Origin: Zanthoxylum bungeanum | Taxonomy: Eukaryota > Streptophyta > Magnoliopsida > Sapindales > Rutaceae | Reading direction: 5' to 3' | Length of the DNA stretch: 64,000 nucleotides | Assembly: GCA_019454045.1 (NCBI GenBank) | Contig: SKCR01001810.1 | Coordinates: forward strand, 1 to 64,000 | In this document: piece after piece, positions 22,488-34,394 of the stretch | How positions within the stretch are numbered: position 1 is the stretch's first letter | How the letters are laid out: every line of letters begins with the position of its first letter | Made by a program: the position numbers and the translations under genes | The notes under the pieces: model-generated | What the model was told of the DNA's origin: nothing | Databases searched by the model: none | What the model saw: only the letters and a program-made list of their open reading frames with translations

Positions 22488-23949
22488 CTATTTGTTCAAA
22501 ATGTTTATACAAAACCAAATATAAAATTTATTGCTGCTGTGATGGGGGGACGCTCGAGCCCGATGCACCCTGACTGAGGCCTCCAACATCTGATGGAAAA
22601 CCATCATTTGCTGTTCGAGATGCTCCATCTTATTCTCGTGGTCCACCTTGACCTGTTTTAGCTCGTCCTTAGTCTGTTGTAGCTCGTTTAGGGTGGTGGC
22701 TAACTCGTCTCGAAGAGAGGCATTTTCCGAATTAACAGTACTGCGTGCAGATGACGCCAGCTTCTTATGAGTGCCAAGGCCAACGTTGTAAGCTGTCTGA
22801 TTCTTGAAAACCAATTGCGACAACTGCTCATCTGGTATCGGGTCGGACCCTGTCTCCTGAGTTTTATGTTGGAGTTCCATCATTTCGTTCTGTTTCAAAA
22901 AATAAGTTAATATTAGAATTTGAGAAAAAAAATTAATATATATAATATTAATTATTTTATTTTAAAAACTGAAACTTACATAGTAGCGTTCGACTTCTTC
23001 ATTTATCCATTTGTTTCTCTCATTGTAATGCGTCACACGGAAAAAATCTGGAAATGATTGCACCTCACCTGTGTTACTCTGTTATAAACAGAAAATAAAT
23101 TCAATATTATTCCACATTAGTAAAACTAAAGAACTGTTAAATTTTACGTTAGGATATATTTACCTCAGAATGTTCGGCACGATGTTGGATAAATGGCTTC
23201 GAACCTCCACGGTGGTTAAAACGCAAGTGACTTCGATTTTCCGCATTTGCGTGACATTTATCCTGCATTTACCAACAATGTAAGTACCGAAAACAAAGAC
23301 AATTATAAATTTCTGTTTATTTCAAAATTTACCTCGTGTTTTTTGGTAGACCAAAGCTCACATAAGAATGTCCAGTCTTGCTCCTCTATAAAATCAGGCT
23401 TGTGTTGTGGAGCATCTGAAGGTCCATGTTCGTCGAATATTGGTTTCAGGACTTTTATCCTATAATCTTTATAACTTTTCCCCATGTGGTAGTCAATATA
23501 TTGTTGGACATTCACTTTGGTCAGATCGAAGTCGAACCACTCCTACATGAATAGCAACCGAGTAAAAATAAGTATAAAATAAAAATGTATTTAAATAAAC
23601 AATATCGAAAACTTACAAGTAGCGAAGAGAATAGCTGGTTGATTTTCGTCTCCCACGGTATCTTTCTCCAAGAAACGTAGTTTTGGGGAGCTTCATATCG
23701 AGCTACAGCTCCTATGGCTGTATTAAACGCTGAATTATGTTGTCCGACTTGACTGTGTCCATCATCTGATACCTCAATCCGGATACGACTGTGAGTCTTA
23801 ATGTACTTAGACAACCCCAAGCCACGGGTGCGTCCTCGACCCTTCGCTGTACTGGACTCACCTATGCTAGCAGAGACTCCACCAGGGCCAGTTGTCCTTG
23901 CTGATGTAGATGGAGTCACATTAGCCCGTCTGCGATTGCCCGGTGCCAT
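22488..23949 (-). CDS. TNPA-like (Transposase_24 family) CACTA protein, apparently intact
   Basis: Five-exon model: 23617-23949, 23333-23542, 23164-23262, 22980-23078, 22488-22889. All introns are GT-AG and all exons a multiple of three (333, 210, 99, 99, 402 nt), giving 380 residues without a stop. The start ATG directly follows a splice acceptor at 23950. The N-terminus is low-complexity and basic (MAPGNRRRANV, KGRGRTRG). The middle (KSYKDYRIKVLKPIF, WTFLCELWST, HLRFNHRGGSKPF, then NERNKWINEEVERY) fits the plant Ptta/En/Spm Transposase_24 family. Exon 5 has a QLSQLVF/NVGLG segment and a coiled coil of about 60 residues (ELATTLNELQQTKDELKQVK). Expected role: binding of the subterminal repeats, bringing the ends together and controlling the promoter. 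Exon edges are from splice rules only. Confidence 0.8.
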
Positions 23950-25094
23950 CTGCAAAAACACAAAAAGTTTCATGTATTTTGAATGTAATAGAACCAAACC
24001 AAACACATGCATTTTATAGTATATGTATGAACATTATATTACAAAACCAAACCAAACTAAACTTAACCAAACCAAACACATTCCAAAATTTAATGTTAAT
24101 CAGAATTTTCTCAGCCTTGGCCTTCCCTCTCTCGCTCACCTAAATCTCACTCACTTACAAGAATCACAAACAAAAATATACAAAGCTCTCACTCACATAG
24201 CCACAAGCAAACAACGCCAAATTCACCACAAGCCATGCAATTCCAAACCCTTAAGCTTTTCTAGTCCCTCACGGCACTCACACGCTCTCTCCTTTTGATT
24301 ACAATCATTCGGCAACAAACAAATAAACTCGTTATTGTATCGCAAGACTCGACAACCTCCCCTCTCATTCGAGACACAAAAACACAAACCCTAAGACTGC
24401 TCTCTCCTCTCACACTCTCACCTTTCGTTTTCATTTGGCTCTCTCTCACTCAACAAACAATCAACATCCCCTTCCAACCGACCAATTCAAACACACAGAC
24501 CCCACAAAACTAACCCTCAAGAACACATACTTCACCCATCAATCAACAGCAGCAATTTTCCCAGAACAACAGCAAATTTCTGCTGTTCTCACCTTCACCA
24601 GCCACACCCCTTCATCATCATCATCATCATCAAATACACTAACTTTATTAACCAGCCACACCCCTTCAGCCACACCCCTTCATTAATCATCATCATCACT
24701 CTCTTGATCCCCTCACTCTCTCAAACAACAACCATATAAATGAAGCAGATTAAGCCAATTTATCAACCAGAAAATAAATCCAACAGCCTGCCCCACTAAC
24801 GCAAGAACCCCCTCCAATCTAGCCACTAACTTCACACCAATAGCCTCAAATCAACAGCCCTCCACTGTGAACAATAACCAACAAACACTCATCCAACAAA
24901 AACCTATAGAAAAGCTTGGTTCAACCTTGCTCAATATAGAAAAACCTATAGAAAAGCTTGGTTCGACCTTGCTGAACAAATCCTATACACTTGGCAGACC
25001 ATATAGAAGAAGACACTGGTTCAACCTTGTTCAATATAGAAAAGCTTTATAGCAACAAAAACCTATTTGAAAATGAACATGTAATTAGACTTAC
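23950..25094 (-). other. Probable 5' UTR intron of the TNPA-like gene
   Basis: Donor CAG|GTAAGT (25094 side) and acceptor TTTTTGCAG|ATGG at 23950 frame 1145 bp with no coding. It holds a short ATC microsatellite near 24614-24631 and repeats of a CCAGCCACACCCCTTCA block and of an AAGCTTGGTTC block (24900-24990). Frames on the plus strand here (24023-24686) are C-rich intron sequence, not genes. Confidence 0.65.
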
Positions 25095-25224
25095 CTGTAA
25101 ATTCGATGAATTTGCTGAAGAGAGTGGTTGGAGCCGAGAATACGCTTGAAGACAGTGAGAGGGATTTTTTTGATCGTCTGAGCCGAGAAAGAAGAAGACA
25201 CTGGTTTTAGGGATTTAATGGACA

Positions 25225-25505
25225 TTTAGCGTCGAAATTATTCGACGCTAAAAGCAAATAATTCGACGCTAAAACGTTGGCGGCTTATTAAAAAATTAGG
25301 GTTATTTTTCCGAGAAATTTAATTTTTTTATTTAGCGTCGAAATATAATAGTCGACGCTAAATGAAAGACATTTAGCGTCGATGAGACTTTTCTAGTCGA
25401 TTATATTTCGACGCCAAATGTATAACATTTAGCGTTGATATATAATCGACGCTAAATGTCTTTCATTTAGCGTCGACTATTATTTTTCGACGCTAAATGT
25501 CTACC
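25225..25505. promoter_or_regulatory. Internal block of CACTA subterminal repeats before the TNPA-like gene
   Basis: About ten copies of TTTAGCGTCGA/TCGACGCTAAA in both orientations, including a perfect 12-bp-arm hairpin near 25228-25255. It lies directly upstream of the presumed first exon (25095 to about 25215), so it occupies the promoter position. The same relation holds at the right terminus for the TNPD gene. Confidence 0.85.
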
Positions 25506-25721
25506 ATTAAAAATAATAATAACAATTATATGATAATTATACTATTAATAATTACGACAATCTTTCAACCATATTTAAATAATAATTAAAAACAACAACC
25601 ATACATTATAATCCAGAAAATTATTCATCAATCACAAAATACACTAACTTCATTAATCACTATTATCTTCGGTATTTGAGGATTCGTGACTGGAATCGAA
25701 GTCATCTTCAGTGTCAAATTC

Positions 25722-28700
25722 TTATTCACTTGCTACTTCAACCCTCACTTCAGAATGAGGAATTATCTCAACGTCTGTACTATCTCGTGTTAATGTGATA
25801 TTTTTAGGAACGGTGACAGTTGGTCCATAAAATATCTGTTCAGGAACTTCGAAGTTGCCGGAGACTTCTTGTGTTTCATCTGATATGTTAACTGTATCTT
25901 TCTCCTGCGTGTCCCAAATGCCCCTATGTTGTAACTTTTCTACCACCATCCATCCAGTTCCTAACTTTGGATCATATATATATATCACTGAACGTGCTTA
26001 GGTACAAAAAATGTATGGATCATTCTTGTACCAAAAACGTTGAACATTAATTGACGTTAGATGATTACTAACTTGAATTCTCCTCTTTCTGGCATTTGTG
26101 TCAAACCACTTACAGTCGAATAGCACAATATGTCGCCTGGGTCGGTATATCAACACAATGACCGATTGCAACACTCCGTAGAAGTCAATAAGATCTGAGC
26201 CGTGTTCTCCTTGGACTACAATTCCATAATTCTGAGTCACATTAGTAACATCTCGCTGTTCGGTATGAAATCTAACTCCGTTGACAATGCATCCACTGTA
26301 TTCATAAGCCTGCTTTTGAGGCCCATAAGCCAAAGAAACCAACGAGGATGACGAGTCCAATTGACCATTTTGCACTTGGTTCTTAATCTAACAATGAGAG
26401 AAATAGATGTGTTAATATAACAAACTGAAATATGTAATGTTAGGATAAAAATAAATATAAAATGTTAGGCCTTACAGTTGTCTCAAACCATTTAGGAAAT
26501 TTTTTTTTGTGTGTTTCATCAACGTTATGGTCACCACCACATTGTAGCATTGTTAGATGTTGCCTACAAAAAATGAGTTAGGTTAATGTATGGCAAAAAT
26601 ACTATGGTTATGCACCAGAAAAACTTACGTTAAATACGGTTTCACTTCATCACAATTACTCAATATAAACCAATGCGCACGTTGAACTTCCTGAAGGGTT
26701 AGTAATTTGACACCCACTGCTCCAAATGGTCTGCAATTTTGACGGAACACTGTGATATCTTGCGAATTACTTGCATCTCCATCATAGTTTCGTGGCCGAC
26801 AATTAAAATGAGTTTCAATATTCTGCTTGTACATCGAACAAAATGTTATTGTTTCACTTATTACAACAGCTTCAGCTATTGACCCTTCAGGGCGCGCCTT
26901 GTTTTTCACATATTGTTTGTAATCTCCCAAAGCCCTGCGGATATGACAACAAGTTTGCATTAAAACTAAATTCAATGCACAGTAAAAATTTAAGAATATA
27001 ATATTTAAAACTGTATATATATAGTACCTCTCAATGGGATACATCCATCTGTAATGGACAGGACTACTGCTCCAAATGGTCTGCAATTTTGACGGAACAC
27101 TGTGATATCTTGCGAATTACTTGCATCTCCATCATAGTTTCGTGGCCGACGATTAAAATGAGTTTCAATAATCTGCATGTACATCGAACAAAATGTTATT
27201 GTTTCACTTATTACAACAGTTTCAGCTATTGACCCTTCAGGGCGCGCCTTGTTTTTCACATATTATTTGTAATCTCCCAAAGCCCTGCGGATATGACAAC
27301 AAGTTTGCATTAAAACTAAATTCAATGCACAATAAAAATTTAAAAATATAATATTTAAAACTGTATATATATAGTACCTCTCAATGGGATACATCCATCT
27401 GTAATGGACAAGACCTCCCTTTCTAGCTTCAGTCGGTAAATACACGGCCAGATGTATCATAACATAAAAAAAAACGGGTGGCAAAATTCGCTCCAGCTTG
27501 CATAGGATTATCACGATTCCTTGCTCAAGTTCGTCAATAACAGTTGTGGTTAATGTCCTCTGACATAATTGTTTAAAGAAGCCACATAGATCAAGTACGA
27601 TGTCACATACATTCGGGGGGAGATAAGGTCGAATGCCAACAGGAAGGAGAATCTCGAGAAGTACATGACAATCGTGACTCTTTAATCCCGTTATTGTATC
27701 ATCTCTGACCCCACGCCCAATATTCGATGCATATTGATCAGAGAATTTAACCATTTTCAGCCAATCACAAAATGATTTTCTCTCTGATTGAGTGAGCACA
27801 TAACTAGCAGGTGGCTTAATAAGACCTCTAGAAGTGACTTGTAAATGCAATTCACTACGAATTCTAAGATCTTGTAGGTCCAATCTAGCATTTACAGTGT
27901 CTTTTATCTTACCCGGAATATTGAATAGTGCGCCCACTAAACTCTCACAAATGTTTTTTTCTATATGCATTACATCCAAATTATGTCGCAAACTCAGAGT
28001 CCCCCAATATTCTAACTCAAAGAAAATACTCTTTCCTGTCCAATTCAACTCTTCAGGTAAGCGTTTTCGATTTTTATCTCTATTATTAGGATGTTTACCC
28101 GGTGTGCTGTCTGTGAGATGTTGATGTTGGCAAAGTATGTCGAATCCAGACAATGGACTGGGCATACTCTGAGGTTCATGTTGACCGTTAAATAATTTAC
28201 TCCTCCGCCAAGGATGACTCAACTCAAGAAATCTTCTGTGCCCTGTGTATCATATTTTATTCCGTAATCATTGCGAAGGTGTTTGACCCGCACAAACTGG
28301 ACATGCCATGTATCTCTTAGTGCTCCATCCAGATAATGAACCATAAGCCGGAAAATCATTAATGGTCCATAATAATGCGGCATGCATCTGAAAATACTGC
28401 TCGGAAGCTGCATCATAGGTATACACACCCACATTCCATAATGTTTGTAACTCCTCGATCAATGGTCTCAAGTAAATATTCATATCTTTACCAGGGGAAC
28501 GTGGACCAGGGATAAGCAATGACATAAACATGAACGGATCCTTCATACATTTCCATGGAGGTAAGTTATATGGAAAAAAAATAACGGGCCGCATGCTATA
28601 AGAGTTGTACATATTCCCAAATGGGTTAAAACCATCAGAGGCAAGACCTAACCTGACATTACAGGGGTCCTCAGTGAAATGGGGTACATGTCATCAAATT

Positions 28701-29582
28701 CCTTCCACTCGGTTCCATCCGCAGGATGTCTAAGTATGCCCTCTGCACCGATCCTCTTTTCATGATGCCACATCATGTCAGTCGCTGTGTGTCGTGACAT
28801 GAACAATCTCTGCAGCCTGGGCGTTAAAGGGAAATATCGCAATATCTTTTGAGGCACTTTCTTCCCCGTACCACGGACTTTGTACCGACTTTCACCACAT
28901 ATCGGATAATATTCAAGTGATTCATACTCGGCACGAAATAATACACAATCATACTTACAAGATGAATGGATTCATACCCCATTCCCAGATCACGCAACAT
29001 TTTCTTTGCCTCGTAGTATGACTTAGGCAATTCGCTTCCAACCGGTAACATTTGGCCCAGTAACTCTAGCATCATATCAATACTTTTGTTGGTCATTCTG
29101 TTGATCACTTTAATGTGTAATAATTTCACAACGAAATTCAAGATCGACATTCCAGCACCTTCAAATGGAATTTTTTTTGCCTCATCAAGTAGTTCACTAA
29201 ATAAATTTTGATCATTTCCACTTAACACTGGCATGTCACCACTGACACTATGACCAAGTTGTGGACCTTGTAAGTCATGCAAAGCATCGGTTATCTCATC
29301 GTTTACAGGTTGATTGTAACTACTGCTCCCTTCACCGGAATCAATAAACCTTGACTGAGAATGATACTGCTCACCGTGATAAATCCACGTACAGTAAGTT
29401 GGTGATATCCCTGGCATGTATAAATGATTATGAACTTCATCTAACCGTTTCCTTTTTCTATTCAAACAATTTGCACATGGACACCGAACACGACCTTCTA
29501 CATCAATGTGTTGCTTTGCGACTTCCATAAACTCATACACTCCATTACGATATTCAACACTCAATCTATCCAGCGAGCTCAT
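25722..29582 (-). pseudogene. TNPD-like CACTA transposase (Tnp2), broken
   Basis: Order from the start at 29582: transposase-associated domain (RVRCPCANCLN, YMPGISPTYCTWIYHGE; 29430-29560), Transposase_21 (ILRYFPLTPRLQRLFMS, GILRHPADGTEWKEFD, PYNLPPWKCMKDPFMF; about 28960-28200), then NLDVMHIEKNICESLVG, a DUF4218 domain (GLKSHDCHVLLEILLPVGI, RWMYPIER; 27720-27260) and DUF4216 (26375-25998) continuing as DPKLGTGWMVVEKLQHRGIWD. An intron (GT 27377, AG 27285) splits DUF4218 and is duplicated at 26935-27027. Damage: single-base frameshifts near 28968, 28682 and 28230, a nonsense TAA at 25998, and a 350-bp tandem duplication. It cannot make a transposase. Confidence 0.93.
26711..27410. repeat. 350-bp tandem duplication inside TNPD
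   Basis: Two near-identical units (26711-27060, 27061-27410; about 1-2% different by eye) each carry the end of DUF4218, its intron and the RPEGSIAE exon. 350 is not a multiple of 3, so it disrupts the frame. Confidence 0.95.
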
Positions 29583-30005
29583 CCAATTTCTATCAATTTA
29601 AGCGAAATACCTAAATATAATAATATAATTATTAAATATCATATTACACTCATCAACATTACTAATTCATTAATTATTTATTTAAGCATATACATATATA
29701 TTTAGTTGATAAAGTAAATAGTTTACAGAAAAATTCTATTTAGTTAATTAATTAACTTAATTTACATATATGAACATAAACCACTAACAAAAAGTATATA
29801 ATAAACATAATCATAAAAATTGAAAAATAATAAAGAAATATAAAAGAAGACTTATCTTATGGAAAATTGATTACAATTTTATTGAAAATTTGTAATAGAG
29901 TTGTGAGGTTGCAGATGACAGATTCTGAGATTTCAGAGGATGAAAATGAAGAGAATGGGAGAAAAAACAGAGGGGGAGAAGGGTTGGTGGCATTCTGCAT
30001 TTTAA
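29583..30005 (-). other. 5' leader of TNPD, no coding
   Basis: AT-rich sequence, then a GA-rich stretch on the plus strand (29900-29990), between the TNPD start and the right subterminal repeats. Likely 5' UTR, perhaps with an intron; no clear donor seen. Confidence 0.5.
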
Positions 30006-30009
30006 TCTA

Positions 30010-30425
30010 TATTTAGCATCGAAACAATAAATTCGACGCTAATTGTTGTAATTTTTAGCGTCGAAATAGTTTATTCGACGCTAAATGTATGATTTTTAGC
30101 GTCGACATAAATTTAGACGCTAAAGATTAAAGGATTGTCGGTGGAATCTTCATAAACCTTTAGCGACGCCACTTAGTCGACGCTAAATGTCTTGTTTTTG
30201 GCGTCGACTAGTAGTTTTGACGCTAAAAGTATAACATTTAGCGCCAAAAATTATTGGAATAGTAAAATAATTTAGCGTCGAATATTTTTCGACGCTATAA
30301 GTGTACTTTTAGCGTCGATAACAGTTTTCGACGATAAAAGTTGAATATTTGGCGTCGAATTGTAATTACGACGCTAAAAATTATTTTTAGCATCGAAATA
30401 AATTTCGACGCTAAATGTTTGGATG
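30010..30425. repeat. CACTA right subterminal repeats
   Basis: More than fifteen copies of the TTTAGCGTCGA/TCGACGCTAAA motif, some with single-base drift (GCATCGA, GCGCCA). Likely doubles as the TNPD promoter. Confidence 0.93.
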
Positions 30426-30434
30426 TTAAAAGCC

Positions 30435-30449
30435 ATAATTTTTGTAGTG
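30435..30449. repeat. CACTA right terminal inverted repeat
   Basis: ATAATTTTTGTAGTG, the inverse of 21934-21948, followed by the target duplication ATA. Confidence 0.96.
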
Positions 30450-30452
30450 ATA

Positions 30453-30910
30453 TCAATGCAAGCACATTTCTACGAAAAAAATTCTCAAAACGCAACCATG
30501 TCCGAACCGGGACTATACACCTAACAAAATCAAGAATAAACTATATCTTCAAATAATTCAATATGAGCAAATAACACAAGAATCAAAACAATTAAAAGTC
30601 AAGTTTCTTCGTCAAGCATGGATATTTTTAAACAAATAAAAAAATGTAGGCCATTGACTAACAATGCCCATAAAATAAAAGGTCAGACCTATAGATTTGT
30701 TATTGTTTTGATACCTCACAGTTTATTTGACTCGGCTATGCTATAAATCACCAAAACTTAGAACAATTAGAACTTTCTAAAACATGGTCATGGCAGGTTA
30801 GGACAAATTATCACTAATTCCGTGAAAATGAAACAACGATACACAAGCCAAAATGTTAAATATAACTTAATCTACGTAGAAACGGAAGCAAATAATATAT
30901 TGTGATTTTT
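30453..30910. other. Unassigned AT-rich segment
   Basis: The original continuation of the sequence at 21838-21930 that the CACTA element split. No gene or repeat structure recognised. Confidence 0.4.
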
Positions 30911-31260
30911 TAATCACTGAAAAGTATTTTGTGAGGAAAAATAAATATATTTTATTACTATTCGAATAGAATTTACAAGTATTACAAAATTTATAAAAAT
31001 AAAAAAAATAAAAAAAACCTCAGACACTAACTACACTCTTTACCAAAGCTTTTTTATCTTAGAGCTTACTTGTTGGGGATGATTTGAGCTCTCAAATGAT
31101 CTCCCAATTTATAAGAGAATACATGAATCAAAAGTCAACAAACCAAAAAAATCACCTAAAGGTAATTTGGAAACTTGCACCATAATTTCAAAGAAGAAAA
31201 TCCTCCACTGAAAGTTGTCTGGAGGATTCTTGAAGGTGCAATACAGTTGGATTCTACAGA
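30911..31260 (-). repeat. Copia LTR copy, inverted relative to 21480-21837
   Basis: The reverse complement starts TGTAGAATCCAACTG and follows 21480-21837 through the AATCCTCC, GAGAGCTCAAATCATCCCC and TTGTAATACTTGTAAAT blocks to GTGATTA. No target duplication found; it may be a truncated copy. Confidence 0.7.
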
Positions 31261-31611
31261 ATACCCCTCGTTTGAGGATTCGGTGGCGGTGAGTTAGATT
31301 TTAGATGATTGATGAATAAGCCTTGTTTGCCTTTAGAGACAATGCACAGAGAGAACAATTATAGAGGAAAGAAAATTTCTCAATTCAATATCTTTTGAAG
31401 TTGGTTACAGAATGAAAGCATAACAGTTTATATAGGGTAACTAACTAATGTACACGTGTCAATTATTAAGGCTGCTGCATATTTGGCGGGAAAGTTTGTT
31501 GAGAGATTGCAACAGAAAGCACGGCTGTGCTGCTAGTCCAGGTCATCAATCCTTGGGAAACGCATCTTAGCCTTTGATCTCAAATCCCTTCTTGTTCATT
31601 GATTCAACACC
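31261..31611 (-). repeat. 3' LTR of the minus-strand copia
   Basis: On the minus strand it starts TGTTGAATCAATG after the purine tract GAAGGGG, with a TATA box CTATATAAAC at about 31430. It abuts the LTR copy at 30911-31260. The left border is approximate. Confidence 0.72.
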
Positions 31612-32815
31612 CCTTCAACAAGCTTGGTTCTGAAATAGTTAAAATGAACAAAGCTCAAGGGCTTGGTTAGAACATCTGCATTATTTTCCCCACTTGGAAC
31701 ATATTTGATTACAAGCAGCATGCTCTCAGATTATAGCTCCACATAATTGCTTTAAGGAACAAATCCCTAACATATTTTGTTTGAGATAAATGCAATCCTC
31801 CATTCAGCACAATGAGTAACTTTTATGCCAAGACAGTAGTTGAAACTCCCAAGATCCTTTAGAGTAAATGTATCACTTAGTTGTTTATTGAAGGCAGTAA
31901 TCTGCTGATCATTGTTCCAAGTAATGAGAATATCATCAACATAAACAAGTATAAGAATGACCCCATCTGTTGAATTCCTATAGAATAGAGAGGTATCTGC
32001 CTTAGAATTGCTATACCCCCACTGCAATAATGCATTTCTTAACCTTTCAAATCAAGCTCTACGTGCTTATTTTAGTCCATATAGAGATCTCAGTAGTTTC
32101 ACAAATCCCTTTGGCTAATGCATGTACACTTCTTCAGTAAGCTCCCCATTAAGGAAGGCATTGTTGATGTCAATCTGTCTGACATGCCAAGCTCTTCATA
32201 ACTGCAAGACTAAGAATGACTCTGACAGTGGACTGTTTGACAACTGGATTGAAGGTTTCAAAGAAATCTACACCAGGAGTTTGATGGAAACCTTTGGTAA
32301 CTAGCCTGGCTTTATAATTTAACACTGAGCCATCAGGATTTTACTTGATTCTAAAAATCCACTTGTTGCCCACAATCTTAGAGACTGAATGGCAATGAAC
32401 TAATCTGAAAGTACCATTGGCCATTAAGGAATCATATTCAGCTTACATAGTTGCCTTCCAAATAGGATTAGGGAGGGCTTGAGTTACTGTATCTGGTTCT
32501 CTGGGCTTGGACACTTGAGCATGGTAAGCAAAAAGCTTGGGTTTGAATATGCCTGGTTTGGACCCGATCTTCTTGTGATGAAAAACAGGCTGGTTAGGAA
32601 AGGAATAAGTGATGTGTGGGATAGAGGTAGGTAAGGCTTGAGGGCTAGGTTCATTGAAAGTATGAGGGTTACGAGGAGAGTATAATGAATGCAGGCTGTA
32701 TATCAGCATGCTGAGTGAAAACATGAAAGACAGTGTATGATACTTTGAATGCATGATGCTTATAAGGATCAACAATGGGAGAGGCAGGATATGAAAATTT
32801 CTAGGAATAAGGAAA
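31612..32815 (-). pseudogene. Minus-strand copia RT and RNase H end (deleted and broken)
   Basis: Reading downwards: the linker (KPREPDTVTQALPNPIWKATM near 32440-32530), RT start ([37 protein letters not shown]), the palm motif YVDDILI with KDLGSFNYCLGIKV (31767-32027), then a jump to the RNase H end (IKYVPSGENNADVLTK, NYFRTKL) just before the LTR. About 1 kb between RT and the RNase H end is missing relative to full copia elements. It connects upstream to the integrase part at 42780-43606 across an insertion. Confidence 0.88.
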
Positions 32816-32820
32816 ACCAT
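32816..32820. repeat. Target-site duplication ACCAT (left)
   Basis: Perfect pair with 42775-42779, on either side of the solo LTR in the minus-strand copia gene. Confidence 0.88.
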
Positions 32821-33007
32821 TGTAGATACTGTATTTTTATGCATAGCCCGATGATAGGTCTCTTACGTGGACACCATCTGAAAGTTGGAGAAATTGCAAT
32901 GATGACTGCCAGGAAGGAAATAAACTCTAAGAAACCCAGAAAATATAGCCAAAAAGCCAGCCGAACATCACCTATGCTCGGCATACTTTCTCTCTAGCTA
33001 GTAAACC

Positions 33008-33245
33008 CGACCGGATATTCCTTAAAAAACTCTAAATCCGGTCGAATATTCCTTGAAAAACCATAAATCCGGCCGGACATAACATATCTGTCATTGAACG
33101 AGCAGATTGTCAGTTATTGAAATTAAGGGACCTGATTATGTCCGGTCGGACATACAATTCAAATTTAATTGTCGGCCGAACATGCATTCAAACAGCTAGA
33201 ATCACGGGCTTGATTACGTCCGGACGGAGGTACATCCGACCGGAC
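33008..33245. repeat. TCCGGCCGGACAT palindrome cluster
   Basis: At least six variants of the self-complementary TCCGGNCGGA core here, more at 33605-33960 and at 42250-42350 in the other half of the same solo LTR. CpG-rich in AT-rich surroundings. Confidence 0.7.
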
Positions 33246-33302
33246 ATAGTTCGAGCTGTGTTTGATGTTTTGATTGCCAATCACTCGGAACAGATTGGAA
33301 GA

Positions 33303-33316
33303 GGGGGGGGGGGGGG
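33303..33316. repeat. G14 homopolymer run
   Basis: Fourteen consecutive G on the plus strand within the solo LTR, about 35 bp before the TATA box. The length may be affected by sequencing error. Confidence 0.9.
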
Positions 33317-33962
33317 AATCATGTGTCCCTCCTATTTCTAGACACAACCTCTCATTATAAAAAGGAAGGCTTCCCCCTTTCACAAATCATCAAGAAATCA
33401 TATCTAGTACCTAAATTCTGAATCTTTGCATCCACAAGAACGAGAGCAAAACATCTACTAATCCTTGAAGTTCCACCATCTTAGTACGAATCCAACATCA
33501 ACCCGACGACCAGAGGTGTCTTATAAGCCACAACACATGCATAAAGGTACGACCTGAGAGTACCCTTCTCAGTATTTATATGTGTTGGAGTTTCTCTTAT
33601 TAACACAGTATCTCCAGCCGGACTTACACCACGTCTAACCAGACATGCACACACATATGGTCGCCTATAAATATGTCAGGTCGTGTTTACTGTTTTCTGT
33701 AGTTAATTGCATGCTTAGTTCTTATCATGTTACTCATTATTATTCCTTTATGCATGATTAGTTGTTTCATTTTACTGTATTGGTTGATATTACGCATGCG
33801 TTTACTTTATTATTTAAAATGAGATTAATATGCATGCTTTGTTTACTGTATGATCTGTGAATAAAGTCCGACCAGACTTATCTTATATCCTGCCGGACAT
33901 GAATGATATCCAGCCATATGACCCCAGGGTATATAAGAAGGAAATCCGGACGTAAGTTCCAT

Positions 33963-34331
33963 TGTCACGACCCCCTCCCTAGGGCGGGCCCAACCCTAGA
34001 AAGAGGTCCGCGATCAACTTCAGCTCGAGCACTCTATATGCCAAATCAACAAATTTAAAACACACAAATAATACATCACAAATTACAAACTCATAAAGTA
34101 TACACAACCTTTATGATTTACAACACACAAGACTTTAAAAAAAAATGCAAATGACGACTCGAATGTCTGGACCAACCCGAAAATACAACTGTGGCACGTG
34201 GATCCCAATCTGGTACTGCTCCTGTTATTCTCGCGAACTACCTGAAATGTTTGGGGGAAGAGGGGAATGAGCTTAAAAAGCTCAGCAAGTAAACACTCAT
34301 TCTCTCAACATGACCTCGCCAACAAAATAGG

Positions 34332-34394
<63 letters not shown>

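Larger units (their letters stand above)
21934..30449 (-). mobile_element. Complete CACTA (En/Spm) DNA transposon, 8516 bp
   Basis: Begins CACTACAAAAATTAT and ends with its exact reverse complement, flanked by the 3-bp target duplication ATA (21931-21933, 30450-30452). Both ends have dense subterminal repeats built on TTTAGCGTCGAA/TTCGACGCTAAA. Two genes run on the minus strand: a five-exon TNPA-like gene (22488-23949) and a decayed TNPD transposase (25722-29582). A third block of subterminal-type repeats sits inside, in front of the TNPA-like gene. It inserted just past the end of the copia 3' LTR. Confidence 0.96.

Noticed and set aside
24023..24686. Overlapping plus-strand frames rich in Thr, Ser and Asn
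   Set aside because: They fall in the predicted leader intron of the TNPA-like gene on the other strand and reflect C-rich low-complexity DNA.
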